Source: Clostridia bacterium (GTDB lineage Bacteria > Bacillota > Clostridia > TANB77 > CAG-508). Taken from it: a DNA stretch of 39,933 nt. Location: NCBI GenBank assembly GCA_017456555.1, contig JAFTJF010000004.1:1-39933 (forward strand), in the 5' to 3' direction. Each line of letters starts with the position of its first letter. The first letter of the stretch is position 1. A program made the translations under genes and the position numbers. The notes below the pieces were generated by a model. The model saw only the letters and a program-made list of their open reading frames with translations. It made no database searches and was not told the origin of the DNA. This document shows positions 30,870-39,870 of this stretch, piece after piece.

Positions 30870-32114
30870 ATGGAAAATATAAAAGAATTAGCAAGTAGTT
30901 GTTTAAATTGTAAAGTAAAACCATGTAGTGTTAAAGGATGTCCAATACAAACTAACATACCGGAATTTATAAATGAAGTAAAAAATAATAATTATGAAAA
31001 TGCATATAAAATATTAAAAGAAAATAATATATGTTCATATATTTGTAGTTTAGTATGTCCACAAGAAGAGCAATGTGAAGGAAGTTGTGTTAGAGGAATA
31101 AAATCAACTCCAGTACATATTGGATTTTTAGAGAAAACTGTAAATGAATGGGCAATCGAAAATAATTATAATTACGAAATAACTGCAAAAGAAAGTAATG
31201 GAAAAAAAGTTGCGATAATAGGCTCAGGACCTGCAGGAATTGCTTGTTCAGTAGAACTTTTAAAACAAGGATTTTCAGTTGATATTTATGAAAAAGATGA
31301 AATTCCTGGAGGAATTCTTGTTTATGGAATTCCTGATTTTAGATTATCAAAAGATAAGGTTGAAAATTTAATAAATGATGTAAAAAAATTAGGTGGAAAA
31401 TTTATAACTAGAAAAGAGCTTGGAAAAGATTTTTCATTAGAAGAAATTTCAAAAAAATATGATGCTGTATTTTTAGGAATAGGTGCACCAAAATCAACAA
31501 CTTATGGATTATCTGAAGAAAGTGTTACAGGTGTTTATAAATCAGATGAATTTTTAAAAGCATATAATGAAAAAGAATTTATAAAAGATTTAGGAACAGT
31601 TGTTGTAATTGGCGGTGGAAATGTTGCAATGGATTCTGCTAGAGCTGCAGTAAGAATGGGTGCTGATAAAGTAAAAATACTTTATCGTAGAGATAGAGCT
31701 CATATGCCATCAAGAGAAGTTGAACTTGATGAAGCAATTGAAGATGGAGTTGAATTTAAAGAACTTGTAAGAGTTATTTCAGCTGATAATAAAAATGGAA
31801 AAATTGAAAATGTAAATTGTATAGAAACTGAAATTGTTGAAGGAAAAGCTGCAGATAAAAAAGATGCAAAAGAATACAAAGAAAAAGCTAATACTGTAGT
31901 TTTTGCAATTGGATTAAAACCAGATAAAAACTTAATTCAAGAACAAGGAATTGAACTTGATGATTGGGGATATATAAAAATTGATGAAAATGGAAAAACT
32001 AATTTAGAAAATGTATATGCTGGTGGAGATAATACAGAAAGTAAAGCAACAGTATGTAGAGCATTAGCTGCTGGAAAAAAAGCTGCTAATGGAATTATTA
32101 AAAATTTATTATAA
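30870..32114 (+). CDS. GltD/NfnB-like NAD(P)-linked flavoprotein
   Basis: 414 residues. The N-terminal iron-sulfur domain has two Cys groups (Cys11, 14, 19, 24 and Cys55, 59, 63, 69, 73). The FAD-binding fold starts VAIIGSGPAGIACSVELLK (114-132), and the NADPH-binding fold has VVVIGGGNVAMDSARAA (about 244-260) with YRRDRAHMPSR, the 2'-phosphate-binding Arg region. The C-terminal VYAGGDNTES is the second FAD contact. It moves electrons between NAD(P)H and a partner, as in the glutamate synthase small subunit or ferredoxin-NADP transhydrogenase NfnB. No large glutamate synthase or NfnA gene is adjacent, so the partner is unknown. Somewhat shorter than GltD (about 460-490). Confidence 0.85.
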   Translation: MENIKELASSCLNCKVKPCSVKGCPIQTNIPEFINEVKNNNYENAYKILKENNICSYICSLVCPQEEQCEGSCVRGIKSTPVHIGFLEKTVNEWAIENNYNYEITAKESNGKKVAIIGSGPAGIACSVELLKQGFSVDIYEKDEIPGGILVYGIPDFRLSKDKVENLINDVKKLGGKFITRKELGKDFSLEEISKKYDAVFLGIGAPKSTTYGLSEESVTGVYKSDEFLKAYNEKEFIKDLGTVVVIGGGNVAMDSARAAVRMGADKVKILYRRDRAHMPSREVELDEAIEDGVEFKELVRVISADNKNGKIENVNCIETEIVEGKAADKKDAKEYKEKANTVVFAIGLKPDKNLIQEQGIELDDWGYIKIDENGKTNLENVYAGGDNTESKATVCRALAAGKKAANGIIKNLL

Positions 32115-32145
32115 ATAGAATAAGATAATTATAAGATTAAATAAA

Positions 32146-32181
32146 AGAGCAATTAAAGATATTTTAGTTGTTCTTTTTTTT
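32146..32181 (+). terminator. Terminator after the flavoprotein gene
   Basis: AGAGCAATTAAA (32146-32157) and TTTAGTTGTTCT (32163-32174), 12 bp with two G-U pairs, then Ts. Confidence 0.8.
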
Positions 32182-32195
32182 ATGCAAAAGAAAAG

Positions 32196-32225
32196 CCCCT
32201 TATTCCACAAGTGCGGAATAAGGGG
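32196..32225 (-). terminator. Terminator of the ABC transporter at 32247-34070
   Basis: CCCCTTATTCC (32196-32206) and GGAATAAGGGG (32215-32225), perfect 11 bp; on the minus strand it is followed by CTTTTCTTTTG. It is much richer in G+C than other terminators here. Confidence 0.85.
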
Positions 32226-32246
32226 ATGTTTGTTGATTAGCCAAAA

Positions 32247-34070
32247 TCAAAGTTCAGTGACAATGTCAAAAGCTCCGGGAAGGATGGTTTCTTTTCCATC
32301 AGCATCATAAGCTTTACGAGAAAGGAAGGTGATGTTGCCATCAGTGATTTCCTTAGTAAGTTCAACCTGATGAGAAACAAACAACACAATTCTCTTCATA
32401 TCCTTCTGACAATAGTCAGACATGAACTTAAGGACGGAGATTGCAGTGCTGTCATCCAATGCGTTGGTTGCTTCATCAAATACAACGATCTGATGGATAG
32501 AGCTTAAATTGTAGAGAACTTTAACAATGGCCAAACGCTGCTTCTGACCAGAAGAGTATTGCTCGATAGTGGTGCTATTGAGATACTCCAAGACTTTTTC
32601 ATCATTGTCGATGGTGAGTCCCAAGTTTCTCATGATATCCTCATAGATATGAGTACCATGAAGGATTTCAATCATTCGAGAACGATTGAAACTTGAAACA
32701 TCATTACTGAAAATGATTTCCTGGAGAACAGGATTTGCACCCAATCTGCCATTGCTTTCATGCATGATAGATGCAAGATAAGCTTTTTCGCATTTATTTC
32801 CATAGGAAATTGGCGAAAGTGCCATGCGAATTTTGCCAATCAGCAAATGCATAAAGGTGGACTTACCACAGCCTGTGTGACCATGTACAAGATAAGATTT
32901 CCCAGGAATAAGCTCAAAAGAGTTGGTATTTCTTAACTTGTAAACAGACATAGTACCAGGATAGCTGAATTCAAAAGGTTCGACGTTTATGGTTTCAATC
33001 TGTTCGTTTTCAGCAAACTTGATACCATTTTCAAACTCAAACACAGACATGATATTGTCTACATCAGGTTTAACTCTCTCTGCATCTCTAAGGGTGTTAG
33101 TGATGGTTTCAAAGTCAGTTAAGATAGATGCGACTTTATCAAGAATGTTCGAGTAAACAGTCGAAACAGCGATGATGTCAGTCAAGATTGCAATGTTGAG
33201 ATTGTCGATTCCGCCAGCGAATTTGAGCTTGATGATGATAATGAGAATCATGAAAAGTCCAAGCACAAGGCTTCTTAAGACTTGCAGACCATTGAGTTTG
33301 AAAATTTCATTTTTTTCGAGACCACGCTTGCTTTGCAAATTCTTGATAAGAAGTTTAACTCGATAGAGAAATTCTCTTTCAATAAGAGGCTCAATGTTTT
33401 TAACATCGTTCATCAAGACATCATTTTCTTTTCTGAGTATGCGATGGTTGTCTCTAAAATTCTTTCGTACATGAAGGCGAAGTTTGAAAAGAAGTCCAAA
33501 CAAAGCGATGCATGCAAAAAGAATAAGAGAAAAGACGATGGTAAGCTTTGTGTTGCCAGTCTGAATGAATTCACTTACCAGAATTGCAATAGCCATTACG
33601 AAAGCCATAATGGAATTTGCGATTGCGACAGGGAAGTTTTGCCAGAATACCCAAATGTATCCGATAAACTCCTTCATACTAAAGATAACTTCAGCATTTG
33701 TCATAATCAAAGAATAGTCATTCTTGGTGTGAAAAACTTTTCCTCTGACTTTGTTGGAAATTTCACTGATACTTGCGGTAATGTAGGCGTCACTGTCGCT
33801 GTTGAAATCGGCTTTTTCTTTATCTAGATACGTCTGAACAGAACTTCTGAGAGTTTGACGAAGAAAATAAAGAATCATAAATCCGACTGCAAACCAGTTA
33901 AGGCCGAGTGCTAATGCAGTTTGAGCTCCTTTGATGGAAAAACTCAGAATGTCAAAAATGACGGTGCTTACAATGGTTACTGTCAAAATGACATTTTTGC
34001 GGTGTTTCATTGCTTCAGGCATTTCAGCAACTGAATGAGAGTGTAATAAGTTTTGTAATTTTGCTAACAC
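32247..34070 (-). CDS. ABC exporter-type half transporter, foreign composition
   Basis: 607 residues. Membrane segments lie at about 27-47, 54-72, 142-168, 175-197, 265-282 and 290-312, typical of a type IV exporter half. The ATPase domain has Walker A GHTGCGKST (397-405), signature YSSGQ (505-509; the second position is usually S/G), Walker B IVVFDEA (528-534) and H-loop His567. It would homodimerise and export a lipid, drug or peptide; no peptidase domain is seen. ATG 34070 is preceded by AAGGAGGAG. Codon use (CGC, CGA, CTC, GCC) and higher G+C differ strongly from flanking genes. Divergent from 34355-35215, which shares this composition. Confidence 0.85.
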   Translation of the reverse strand: MLAKLQNLLHSHSVAEMPEAMKHRKNVILTVTIVSTVIFDILSFSIKGAQTALALGLNWFAVGFMILYFLRQTLRSSVQTYLDKEKADFNSDSDAYITASISEISNKVRGKVFHTKNDYSLIMTNAEVIFSMKEFIGYIWVFWQNFPVAIANSIMAFVMAIAILVSEFIQTGNTKLTIVFSLILFACIALFGLLFKLRLHVRKNFRDNHRILRKENDVLMNDVKNIEPLIEREFLYRVKLLIKNLQSKRGLEKNEIFKLNGLQVLRSLVLGLFMILIIIIKLKFAGGIDNLNIAILTDIIAVSTVYSNILDKVASILTDFETITNTLRDAERVKPDVDNIMSVFEFENGIKFAENEQIETINVEPFEFSYPGTMSVYKLRNTNSFELIPGKSYLVHGHTGCGKSTFMHLLIGKIRMALSPISYGNKCEKAYLASIMHESNGRLGANPVLQEIIFSNDVSSFNRSRMIEILHGTHIYEDIMRNLGLTIDNDEKVLEYLNSTTIEQYSSGQKQRLAIVKVLYNLSSIHQIVVFDEATNALDDSTAISVLKFMSDYCQKDMKRIVLFVSHQVELTKEITDGNITFLSRKAYDADGKETILPGAFDIVTEL

Positions 34071-34284
34071 AAAATCTCCTCCTTTTTTGATATTTGGTTT
34101 TCAAAGTACATCTATAGCTCTTCTTGCCAGGGTAATTATATCTACTTGGCGTAAAAGTTATAGTTAACATAAGTATAACATAAAAAGTGTGAAAAATCTA
34201 GGTAGAATTGAAATCTAAGAACTATATCAATAATGTAAATACTCAAAAATATGAGGTTATAATAGAGTAGAACATTATGTAATA

Positions 34285-34313
34285 TTGAAAAATTATGTAA
34301 AGTATGTTATAAT
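34285..34313 (+). promoter_or_regulatory. Promoter of the 34355-35215 gene
   Basis: TTGAAA (34285-34290) and TATAAT (34308-34313), spacer 17 bp. The 284-bp divergent region has no other clear site; a minus-strand TATAAT (34140-34135) may serve the ABC gene. Confidence 0.65.
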
Positions 34314-34354
34314 TTTAAAGATACTAATATAGGAATTAGACATAAGGAGGTAAC

Positions 34355-35215
34355 ATGACAAATAAAGATATCGTTACAAAACTTTACATGGACTTTTCGT
34401 CCAAAGAACGTTTGGTACTTGGTCTTAAACCTGTAACAACAGTACAGACTATGGCACAAGCTGACCGGGTCCTCGTTGAAGATGAACTTCTTGACTATTT
34501 AAGAGATTTCTTCAACGGAATCTATGATGGAGAACCTATTCCAGAAGTGTTTTCGAATGCTCTTATCGAGTGGAAAAATCCTCATGCATTGGTGAGAATG
34601 TATGTGACTTTTCCAAAGGATAAAAAAGACTGGGTTTACATCGATGTTTTCGTTTGTTGGAAATTTATCGGCAAGTTGCTTTATCCTAATGTAAAAATGG
34701 ATGACAGTGAGAGAAATGAAGAAGGACGATTTATGACCTACACTCCGTTCCTTACTATGCAACAAGACCTTCCTGCAGATTTTCTACATCAATTGGTTCC
34801 TGCTGTTAAAGACATTTTTACATATGCTTACTTGTATGTGAAAGCAAACCAAGAAGAAAAGGCAATCTACAAGGAAGAGAAGGTGTCTACACCTCAGAAT
34901 GATAGAGGTGGAAAAAAGGGAAAGAAGTCTGGAGGAAAGAAAAAGAAGGATGTGAGTTCTAAGCAGGAACGTGATAAGGTATATGTTCCTACCAGAAGAA
35001 TTTACACAGTCCGCAAAACCGAAACAACAGAACGACGTTTGAGTGAGTATGTATATTCTCGCTGGAAAGTGAGAGGATACTCCTACAGACGAAAAGATGG
35101 AAAAATCGTGAATGTGAAAGAACATTACGCATTTCGCCATCTTCCGAACAAAGGTATTGACAAGGAGGGAACTGATTTCATTCTTAGAAAGCCAGAGAAT
35201 GATGATAAAAAATAA
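34355..35215 (+). CDS. Lys-rich orphan protein of foreign composition, 286 aa
   Basis: No family recognised. The N-terminal domain (1-165) is mixed alpha/beta with MYVTFPKDKKDWVYIDVFVC. A very basic linker at about 185-206 (GGKKGKKSGGKKKK) follows, and the C-terminal segment (about 225-270) has RWKVRGYSYRRKDGKIVNVK. That last piece resembles the WxVRGHWR-type C-terminal signature of assorted phage and plasmid proteins; this is a visual likeness only. The linker suggests nucleic-acid contact. Arg codons are often CGT, CGA, CGC or CGG, unlike ordinary genes here. TAAGGAGGT precedes ATG. Divergent from the ABC transporter; own promoter and terminator. Confidence 0.75.
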   Translation: MTNKDIVTKLYMDFSSKERLVLGLKPVTTVQTMAQADRVLVEDELLDYLRDFFNGIYDGEPIPEVFSNALIEWKNPHALVRMYVTFPKDKKDWVYIDVFVCWKFIGKLLYPNVKMDDSERNEEGRFMTYTPFLTMQQDLPADFLHQLVPAVKDIFTYAYLYVKANQEEKAIYKEEKVSTPQNDRGGKKGKKSGGKKKKDVSSKQERDKVYVPTRRIYTVRKTETTERRLSEYVYSRWKVRGYSYRRKDGKIVNVKEHYAFRHLPNKGIDKEGTDFILRKPENDDKK

Positions 35216-35238
35216 TTTGAAATGAAGCCTCAAGTGAA

Positions 35239-35269
35239 AGAGTCTGGTGCAATGCACTAGACTTTTTCC
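35239..35269 (+). terminator. Terminator of the 34355-35215 gene
   Basis: AGTCTGGTGC (35241-35250) and GCACTAGACT (35254-35263) with a 3-nt loop and T run; one mismatch-free G-T pair inside. Confidence 0.85.
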
Positions 35270-35298
35270 AGTTATAATAAAGAATTTAAAAAGTTATA

Positions 35299-35328
35299 TT
35301 GACAAAATTATGTAAATGGTGATATTAT
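35299..35328 (+). promoter_or_regulatory. Promoter of the T-box transcript
   Basis: TTGACA (35299-35304) with TATTAT (35323-35328), spacer 18 bp. Confidence 0.6.
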
Positions 35329-35361
35329 ATTGGTACAAATTTAATGAATAAAAACTTTGAA

Positions 35362-35602
35362 AAGGACAAGATAAATAAAGTAAAACCTTAAAAGAGAGCT
35401 GGGAAAGGTGAAAGCCAGTAGGAAAATAATTTATTTATTATCACCTTGGAGTTAATTATTTGAACGTTTTTATATAAGTAAAATAATTCGCATTGCCTTG
35501 CGTTAAAAGGAAAAGAGATAATTATATTTCAAGATATAGTTAATATTAGGTGGTATCGCGATAACGAGTCGTTTCGTCCTTTTAGGATGGAACGACTTTT
35601 TG
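35362..35602 (+). promoter_or_regulatory. T-box leader, isoleucine type
   Basis: Stem I contains AGAGAGCTGG (from about 35393) and GGTGAAAGCCAG, then the specifier loop ATCACCTTGGAG, where ATC (35440-35442) is an Ile codon in the standard place before ACC. The T-box AGGTGGTATCGCGA (35548-35561) has TGGT, which pairs with ACCA of an uncharged tRNA. The terminator is AGTCGTTTCGTCCT (35567-35580) with AGGATGGAACGACT (35584-35597), then Ts. Uncharged tRNA-Ile would stabilise the antiterminator and switch on proX-ileS. Confidence 0.92.
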
Positions 35603-35639
35603 TTTTCAAAGTTTTATAAAAAATAAATAGGAGGTATAT

Positions 35640-36125
35640 ATGAAAGAAAAAGTATTAAACAAATTAAAAGAACTAAACATTGATTACAAGGAAATTGAAC
35701 ATACCCCCGTTTATACAATTGAAGATATGGACAATTTAGGTAATATTTTTGAAAATGCGAAAATTTGTAAAAACTTATTTGTAAGAGATCAAAAAGGAAA
35801 AAGACATTTTCTAGTTGTTCTTCCAGAAGAAAAAAGAGCACCACTAGCTGATATTGCTACAAAGATTGGAAGTACAAAATTAAGTTTTGCTTCTGAAGAA
35901 AGATTGATGAAATATTTAAAATTAGAACCAGGTGCTGTAACTCCATTAGCTGTAATTAATGATGAAGCAAATGAAGTTGAAGTTGTATTTGATGAAGATT
36001 TGAAAAAAGAAGCAATGCTTGGAGTTCATCCATGTGTAAATACAGCTACAATATTACTTACACCAACAGAACTTGAAAAATATGTAACATCTAATAATAA
36101 CAAATTAAAATATATTAAAATTTAA
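35640..36125 (+). CDS. proX: Prolyl-tRNA editing protein (YbaK/ProX family)
   Basis: 161 residues, single YbaK/aminoacyl-tRNA deacylase domain. Features are EIEHTPVYTIEDMD (residues 18-31), CKNLFVRDQKGKRHFLVVLP (42-61; Lys-Asn-Leu-Phe with the substrate-binding Lys), GAVTPLAVIND (99-109) and HPCVNTATILL (130-140). It is of the ProX/PrdX type, which hydrolyses mischarged Ala-tRNA(Pro) in trans. It is the first gene after an Ile-specific T-box and 144 nt before ileS, so it is induced by isoleucine shortage rather than by proline or alanine. This is unusual for its substrate. AGGAGG precedes ATG. Confidence 0.85.
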   Translation: MKEKVLNKLKELNIDYKEIEHTPVYTIEDMDNLGNIFENAKICKNLFVRDQKGKRHFLVVLPEEKRAPLADIATKIGSTKLSFASEERLMKYLKLEPGAVTPLAVINDEANEVEVVFDEDLKKEAMLGVHPCVNTATILLTPTELEKYVTSNNNKLKYIKI

Positions 36126-36269
36126 TTATGAAAAATACTTAAAATTCTGAAAAAATAAAAAAGTATAAATGAGCTAATTTATAAAGTTAAAGCTTGATAT
36201 AAATTTTTAATAAAAAGTACATAATAATAAGCTAATTATAAAATAAAATATATAAAGGAGATTTTTAAA

Positions 36270-39056
36270 ATGTGTAAAGATTGCGAAGAGAAAAAAGATT
36301 ATGGTAAAACACTAAATTTACCAAAAACAGACTTCCCAATGAGAGCTAGTCTTCCAGAAAATGAACCTAAAATACAAGCAAGAGTATTTGATCAAGGTTT
36401 ATATGAAAAAATGCTTAAGAAAAATGAAGGAAATACACCTTTTGTATTACATGATGGACCACCTTATGCAAATGGAGAAATCCATATAGGACATGCTTTA
36501 AACAAAGTATTAAAAGACACTATAGTAAGATACAAAAACTTACAAGGATTTTATACTCCATTTATACCAGGATATGATACACATGGTATGCCAACAGAGA
36601 AAAAAGCAATTGAAAAATTAGGATTAAATAGAGATGAAATTCCAGTAAATACATTTAGAGATACATGTAAACAATTTACTATGGATTACAAAGATAAACA
36701 AACAGAAGGATTTAAACGTTTAGGTGTTCTTGGTGACTGGGAAAATCCATATATAACATATCAACCACAAATGGAAGCAAAACAAATTGGTGTATTTGCT
36801 GATATGTATAAAAAAGGATATATCTATAAAGGATTAAAACCTGTTTACTGGTGTACAGATTGCGAAACAGCTTTAGCTGAAGCTGAAATCGAATATAAAG
36901 ATATAAATTCAAATACAGCATATGTAAAATTCCCAGTTGTTGATGGAAAAGGATTAGTTCAAAGAGATAATACTTATGTAGTAATCTGGACAACAACTCC
37001 ATGGACATTACCAGGAAACACAATGATAGCTGTAGGTGAAGATTTTGATTATGCAGTAGTAAGAGTTGGAACAGAAAGATTAATATTTGCTAAAGACTTA
37101 GTAGAACAAGTTATGAAAAAAGCTGGAATCGAAGAATATGAAATAGAAGAAGATTTCAAAGGAAAAGCTTTAGCTGGAATAGTATGTAAACACCCATTCT
37201 TAGATAGAACTTCAACAGTAGTTACAGGAACAGAAGATTCTGTAAATGTAGAACTTGGAACAGGTTCAGGATGTGTTCACTGTGCACCAAGTTATGGTAA
37301 AGAAGACTATTTATTAGGTTTAAAACATAATAGTGAAATAATAGTTACAGTTGACTCTAAAGGTGTTCAAAGAGGAGAAGGCGCTGGACCATTTAAAGAT
37401 ATGTATTATGCAAAATCTGATAAAGAAATAATCAAATGGTTAGAAGAAAACAATTTATTATTAGCTAGTGAAGTTGTAAATCACTCATATCCACATTGCT
37501 GGAGATGTAAAAAACCAGTTATCTTTAGAGCTACAAGTCAATGGTTTGCATCTGTTGATGGATTTAGAAAAGAATCTTTAGATGCAATAAAATCTGTAAA
37601 ATGGTATCCAGCTTGGGGGGAAGAAAGAATCTCTAAAATGATAGAAGATAGAAATGATTGGTGTATTTCTCGTCAAAGAACATGGGGAGTTCCAATACCA
37701 GTATTCTATTGCAAAGACTGTGAAAAAGAATATGTTACTCCAGAAAGTTTGGATAAAGTTCAAGGAATAGTTAAAGAGCAAGGAACAAATGCATGGTTTG
37801 GTTTGTCTGAAAAAGAATTAATGCCAGAAGGTGCAAAATGTTCTTGTGGATGTGAAGAATTCAAAAAAGGAACAGATATCATGGATGTTTGGTTTGATTC
37901 TGGATCAACACATGAATCAGTTCTTGCTGAAAGAGGACTTCCAGAAGCTGATTTATACTTAGAAGGAAGTGACCAATATAGAGGATGGTTCCAATCTTCA
38001 CTTTTAACATCAGTTGCTGTAAAAGGAAAAGCTCCTTATAAAGAAGTTTTAACACATGGTTACACAGTTGATGAGCAAGGAAGAAAAATGTCTAAATCTA
38101 TAGGAAATGTTGTTGCACCTCAAGAAATAATCAAAGAATCAGGTGCAGATGTTTTAAGACTTTGGGTATTAGCTTCTGACTATAAATCTGATGTTAGTGT
38201 TTCTAAAAACATAATCAAACAAGTAACAGAAGTTTATAGAAAAATAAGAAATACAGCTAGATATATTTTAGGAAATACATCTGATTTTGATGTTAACAAT
38301 CCTGTAGTATATGAAGATTTACAAGAAATAGATAAATGGGCTTTAACAAGATTAAATAAATTAATTGCTACATGCACAAAAGCTTATGATACTTATGAAT
38401 TCCATGAAGCATATCAAGCTATAAATCAATTCTGTGTTGTAGATATGAGCCAATTCTATTTAGATATAATCAAAGATAGATTATATACATCTAGACCAGA
38501 TAGTTTAGAAAGAAGAGCAGCTCAAACTACAATGTATGAAATATTATCTTGTTTAGTTAGAATATTAGCTCCAATGACATGCTTTACAGCAGAAGAAATC
38601 TGGAGTTACATGGCTCATAGAGATGGAGAAAACACTGAAAGCGTTATGCTTGAAAAATATCCACAAGTAAATCCAAAATATGAAAATGAAGAATTAGCTT
38701 TAAGATGGGCTAAACTTATAAAAGTAAAAGAAGAAGTTGCTAAAAAGTTAGAAGTAGCAAGAGCAAATAAAGAAATAGGATTATCTTTAGAGGCAAAAGT
38801 TACATTATTTGCAGAAAGCGATGAATATGAATTCTTAAAAGGAAAAGAAAATCTATTAAAAGAAATCTTTATAGTTTCTGATGTTGTAGTTAACGAAAAC
38901 AGAAGAAATGCTGATGAAGAAGTTGCAATTGGTGTAAAAGTAGAAAGAGCTGAAGGTGAGAAATGTGAAAGATGCTGGATGTATTCTACTACAGTTGGAG
39001 AAAGTGCAGAATATCCAACTCTTTGCGAAAGATGTAGAGATAATATAATAGAATAA
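36270..39056 (+). CDS. ileS: Isoleucyl-tRNA synthetase
   Basis: 928 residues, normal length for bacterial class I IleRS. Motifs: PPYANGEIHIGH (64-75; the HIGH signature 72-75), the CP1 editing domain with TTPWTLPGN and GTGCVHCAPSYG-like core (GSGCVHCAPSYGKEDY), KMSKS (606-610), and a C-terminal Zn ribbon (Cys899, Cys902, Cys919, Cys922). It charges tRNA-Ile with Ile and edits Val. Controlled by the upstream Ile T-box with proX; there is no second promoter that I can see in the 144-bp gap. AAAGGAG precedes ATG. Confidence 0.98.
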   Translation: MCKDCEEKKDYGKTLNLPKTDFPMRASLPENEPKIQARVFDQGLYEKMLKKNEGNTPFVLHDGPPYANGEIHIGHALNKVLKDTIVRYKNLQGFYTPFIPGYDTHGMPTEKKAIEKLGLNRDEIPVNTFRDTCKQFTMDYKDKQTEGFKRLGVLGDWENPYITYQPQMEAKQIGVFADMYKKGYIYKGLKPVYWCTDCETALAEAEIEYKDINSNTAYVKFPVVDGKGLVQRDNTYVVIWTTTPWTLPGNTMIAVGEDFDYAVVRVGTERLIFAKDLVEQVMKKAGIEEYEIEEDFKGKALAGIVCKHPFLDRTSTVVTGTEDSVNVELGTGSGCVHCAPSYGKEDYLLGLKHNSEIIVTVDSKGVQRGEGAGPFKDMYYAKSDKEIIKWLEENNLLLASEVVNHSYPHCWRCKKPVIFRATSQWFASVDGFRKESLDAIKSVKWYPAWGEERISKMIEDRNDWCISRQRTWGVPIPVFYCKDCEKEYVTPESLDKVQGIVKEQGTNAWFGLSEKELMPEGAKCSCGCEEFKKGTDIMDVWFDSGSTHESVLAERGLPEADLYLEGSDQYRGWFQSSLLTSVAVKGKAPYKEVLTHGYTVDEQGRKMSKSIGNVVAPQEIIKESGADVLRLWVLASDYKSDVSVSKNIIKQVTEVYRKIRNTARYILGNTSDFDVNNPVVYEDLQEIDKWALTRLNKLIATCTKAYDTYEFHEAYQAINQFCVVDMSQFYLDIIKDRLYTSRPDSLERRAAQTTMYEILSCLVRILAPMTCFTAEEIWSYMAHRDGENTESVMLEKYPQVNPKYENEELALRWAKLIKVKEEVAKKLEVARANKEIGLSLEAKVTLFAESDEYEFLKGKENLLKEIFIVSDVVVNENRRNADEEVAIGVKVERAEGEKCERCWMYSTTVGESAEYPTLCERCRDNIIE

Positions 39057-39094
39057 ATATATAGTTGATTAGATTTACATCAAAAATGACATGG

Positions 39095-39133
39095 AAAATA
39101 ACAGTTTGTAATTTTACAAACTGTTATTTTTTT
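39095..39133 (+). terminator. Terminator of ileS
   Basis: AAAATAACAGTTTGTA (39095-39110) and TACAAACTGTTATTTT (39115-39130), perfect 16 bp, 4-nt loop, T run. It lies between convergent genes. Confidence 0.9.
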
Positions 39134-39141
39134 GCACAATC

Positions 39142-39834
39142 TTACAAATTAATAATAGATGCCAAAGTGTTTATTATTAGTTTTGCAGTTGGCTTTTGAG
39201 GATATTCAATAGCAAAATATTTTTCAATATAATAATAGGTATCTTCAGTTTGTTTTTGATACATATAATTTATTGCTCTTTCAATTGCCCATTTTATTCG
39301 TTTTGGTGTACTATTGTTTTTTTGAGCAATATAAGAATAAATATCTTTTTCTAATTTTTCAAAAGAATAACCACTTCTATATGTATTTGTATATAAGATT
39401 GAATCAATTAAATACATAGTTCCTGAGAGCTTTAAATTAAATCCAATTTCAGATAAAATTTTTCTAATTTGTTCTTTTTTAGATATGCTGAAATTATCTG
39501 TTATGAAATTTCTGATTTTTCGAATCATTATATCAAAATCCAAATTGTATTGTAAAATCAATAAACTTCTATAAAAGAATTGTGGTTCTTCTAATTTTTT
39601 TGAAAGCAATATAATACCAGGAGTGTAATGCTTAAAATTATGTTTAACTAATAATAAGATATTTTTATCTGTGCTAATTATTAAATTAGGTTTTTGCTCT
39701 TCTAATATTTTAAGAGCTTCGGTTTGAGTGTTGGCAATTCCAACTAAACGTAAAATACTTATTTTTGAAATAACATAGTTTACTAATGATTTTGATGTTT
39801 CACTTTTTTTACATAAAATTAAAATTTTTATCAT
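39142..39834 (-). CDS. Spo0A-like regulator with degenerate receiver domain
   Basis: 230 residues. The C-terminal 110 residues match the Spo0A DNA-binding domain: IGFNLKLSGTMYLIDSIL, then SFEKLEKDIYSYIAQKNNSTPKRIKWAI, and the ending PTAKLIINTLASIINL. The N-terminal part has a receiver-like alternation, but the acidic pocket near residue 9 reads ILCKKSE, the phospho-acceptor position reads IISTDKN (Asp one place off), and the KP motif of beta-5 is missing. Phosphorylation as in Spo0A is therefore unlikely. It is also about 35 residues shorter than Spo0A. AAGGGGA precedes ATG 39834. 0A-box-like repeats lie upstream. It may be a paralogue acting constitutively or sensing protein partners. Confidence 0.8.
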   Translation of the reverse strand: MIKILILCKKSETSKSLVNYVISKISILRLVGIANTQTEALKILEEQKPNLIISTDKNILLLVKHNFKHYTPGIILLSKKLEEPQFFYRSLLILQYNLDFDIMIRKIRNFITDNFSISKKEQIRKILSEIGFNLKLSGTMYLIDSILYTNTYRSGYSFEKLEKDIYSYIAQKNNSTPKRIKWAIERAINYMYQKQTEDTYYYIEKYFAIEYPQKPTAKLIINTLASIINL

Positions 39835-39870
39835 ATTTAAATCCCCTTCTACTTATTAAAACAATTAAGG

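Noticed and set aside
33282-33827. Plus-strand frame of 181 codons opposite the ABC exporter
   Set aside because: The minus-strand frame has all ABC motifs; this one has no start signal and no family features.
34784-35257. Minus-strand frame of 157 codons opposite the Lys-rich orphan
   Set aside because: It runs through the plus-strand terminator and has no promoter or ribosome site.
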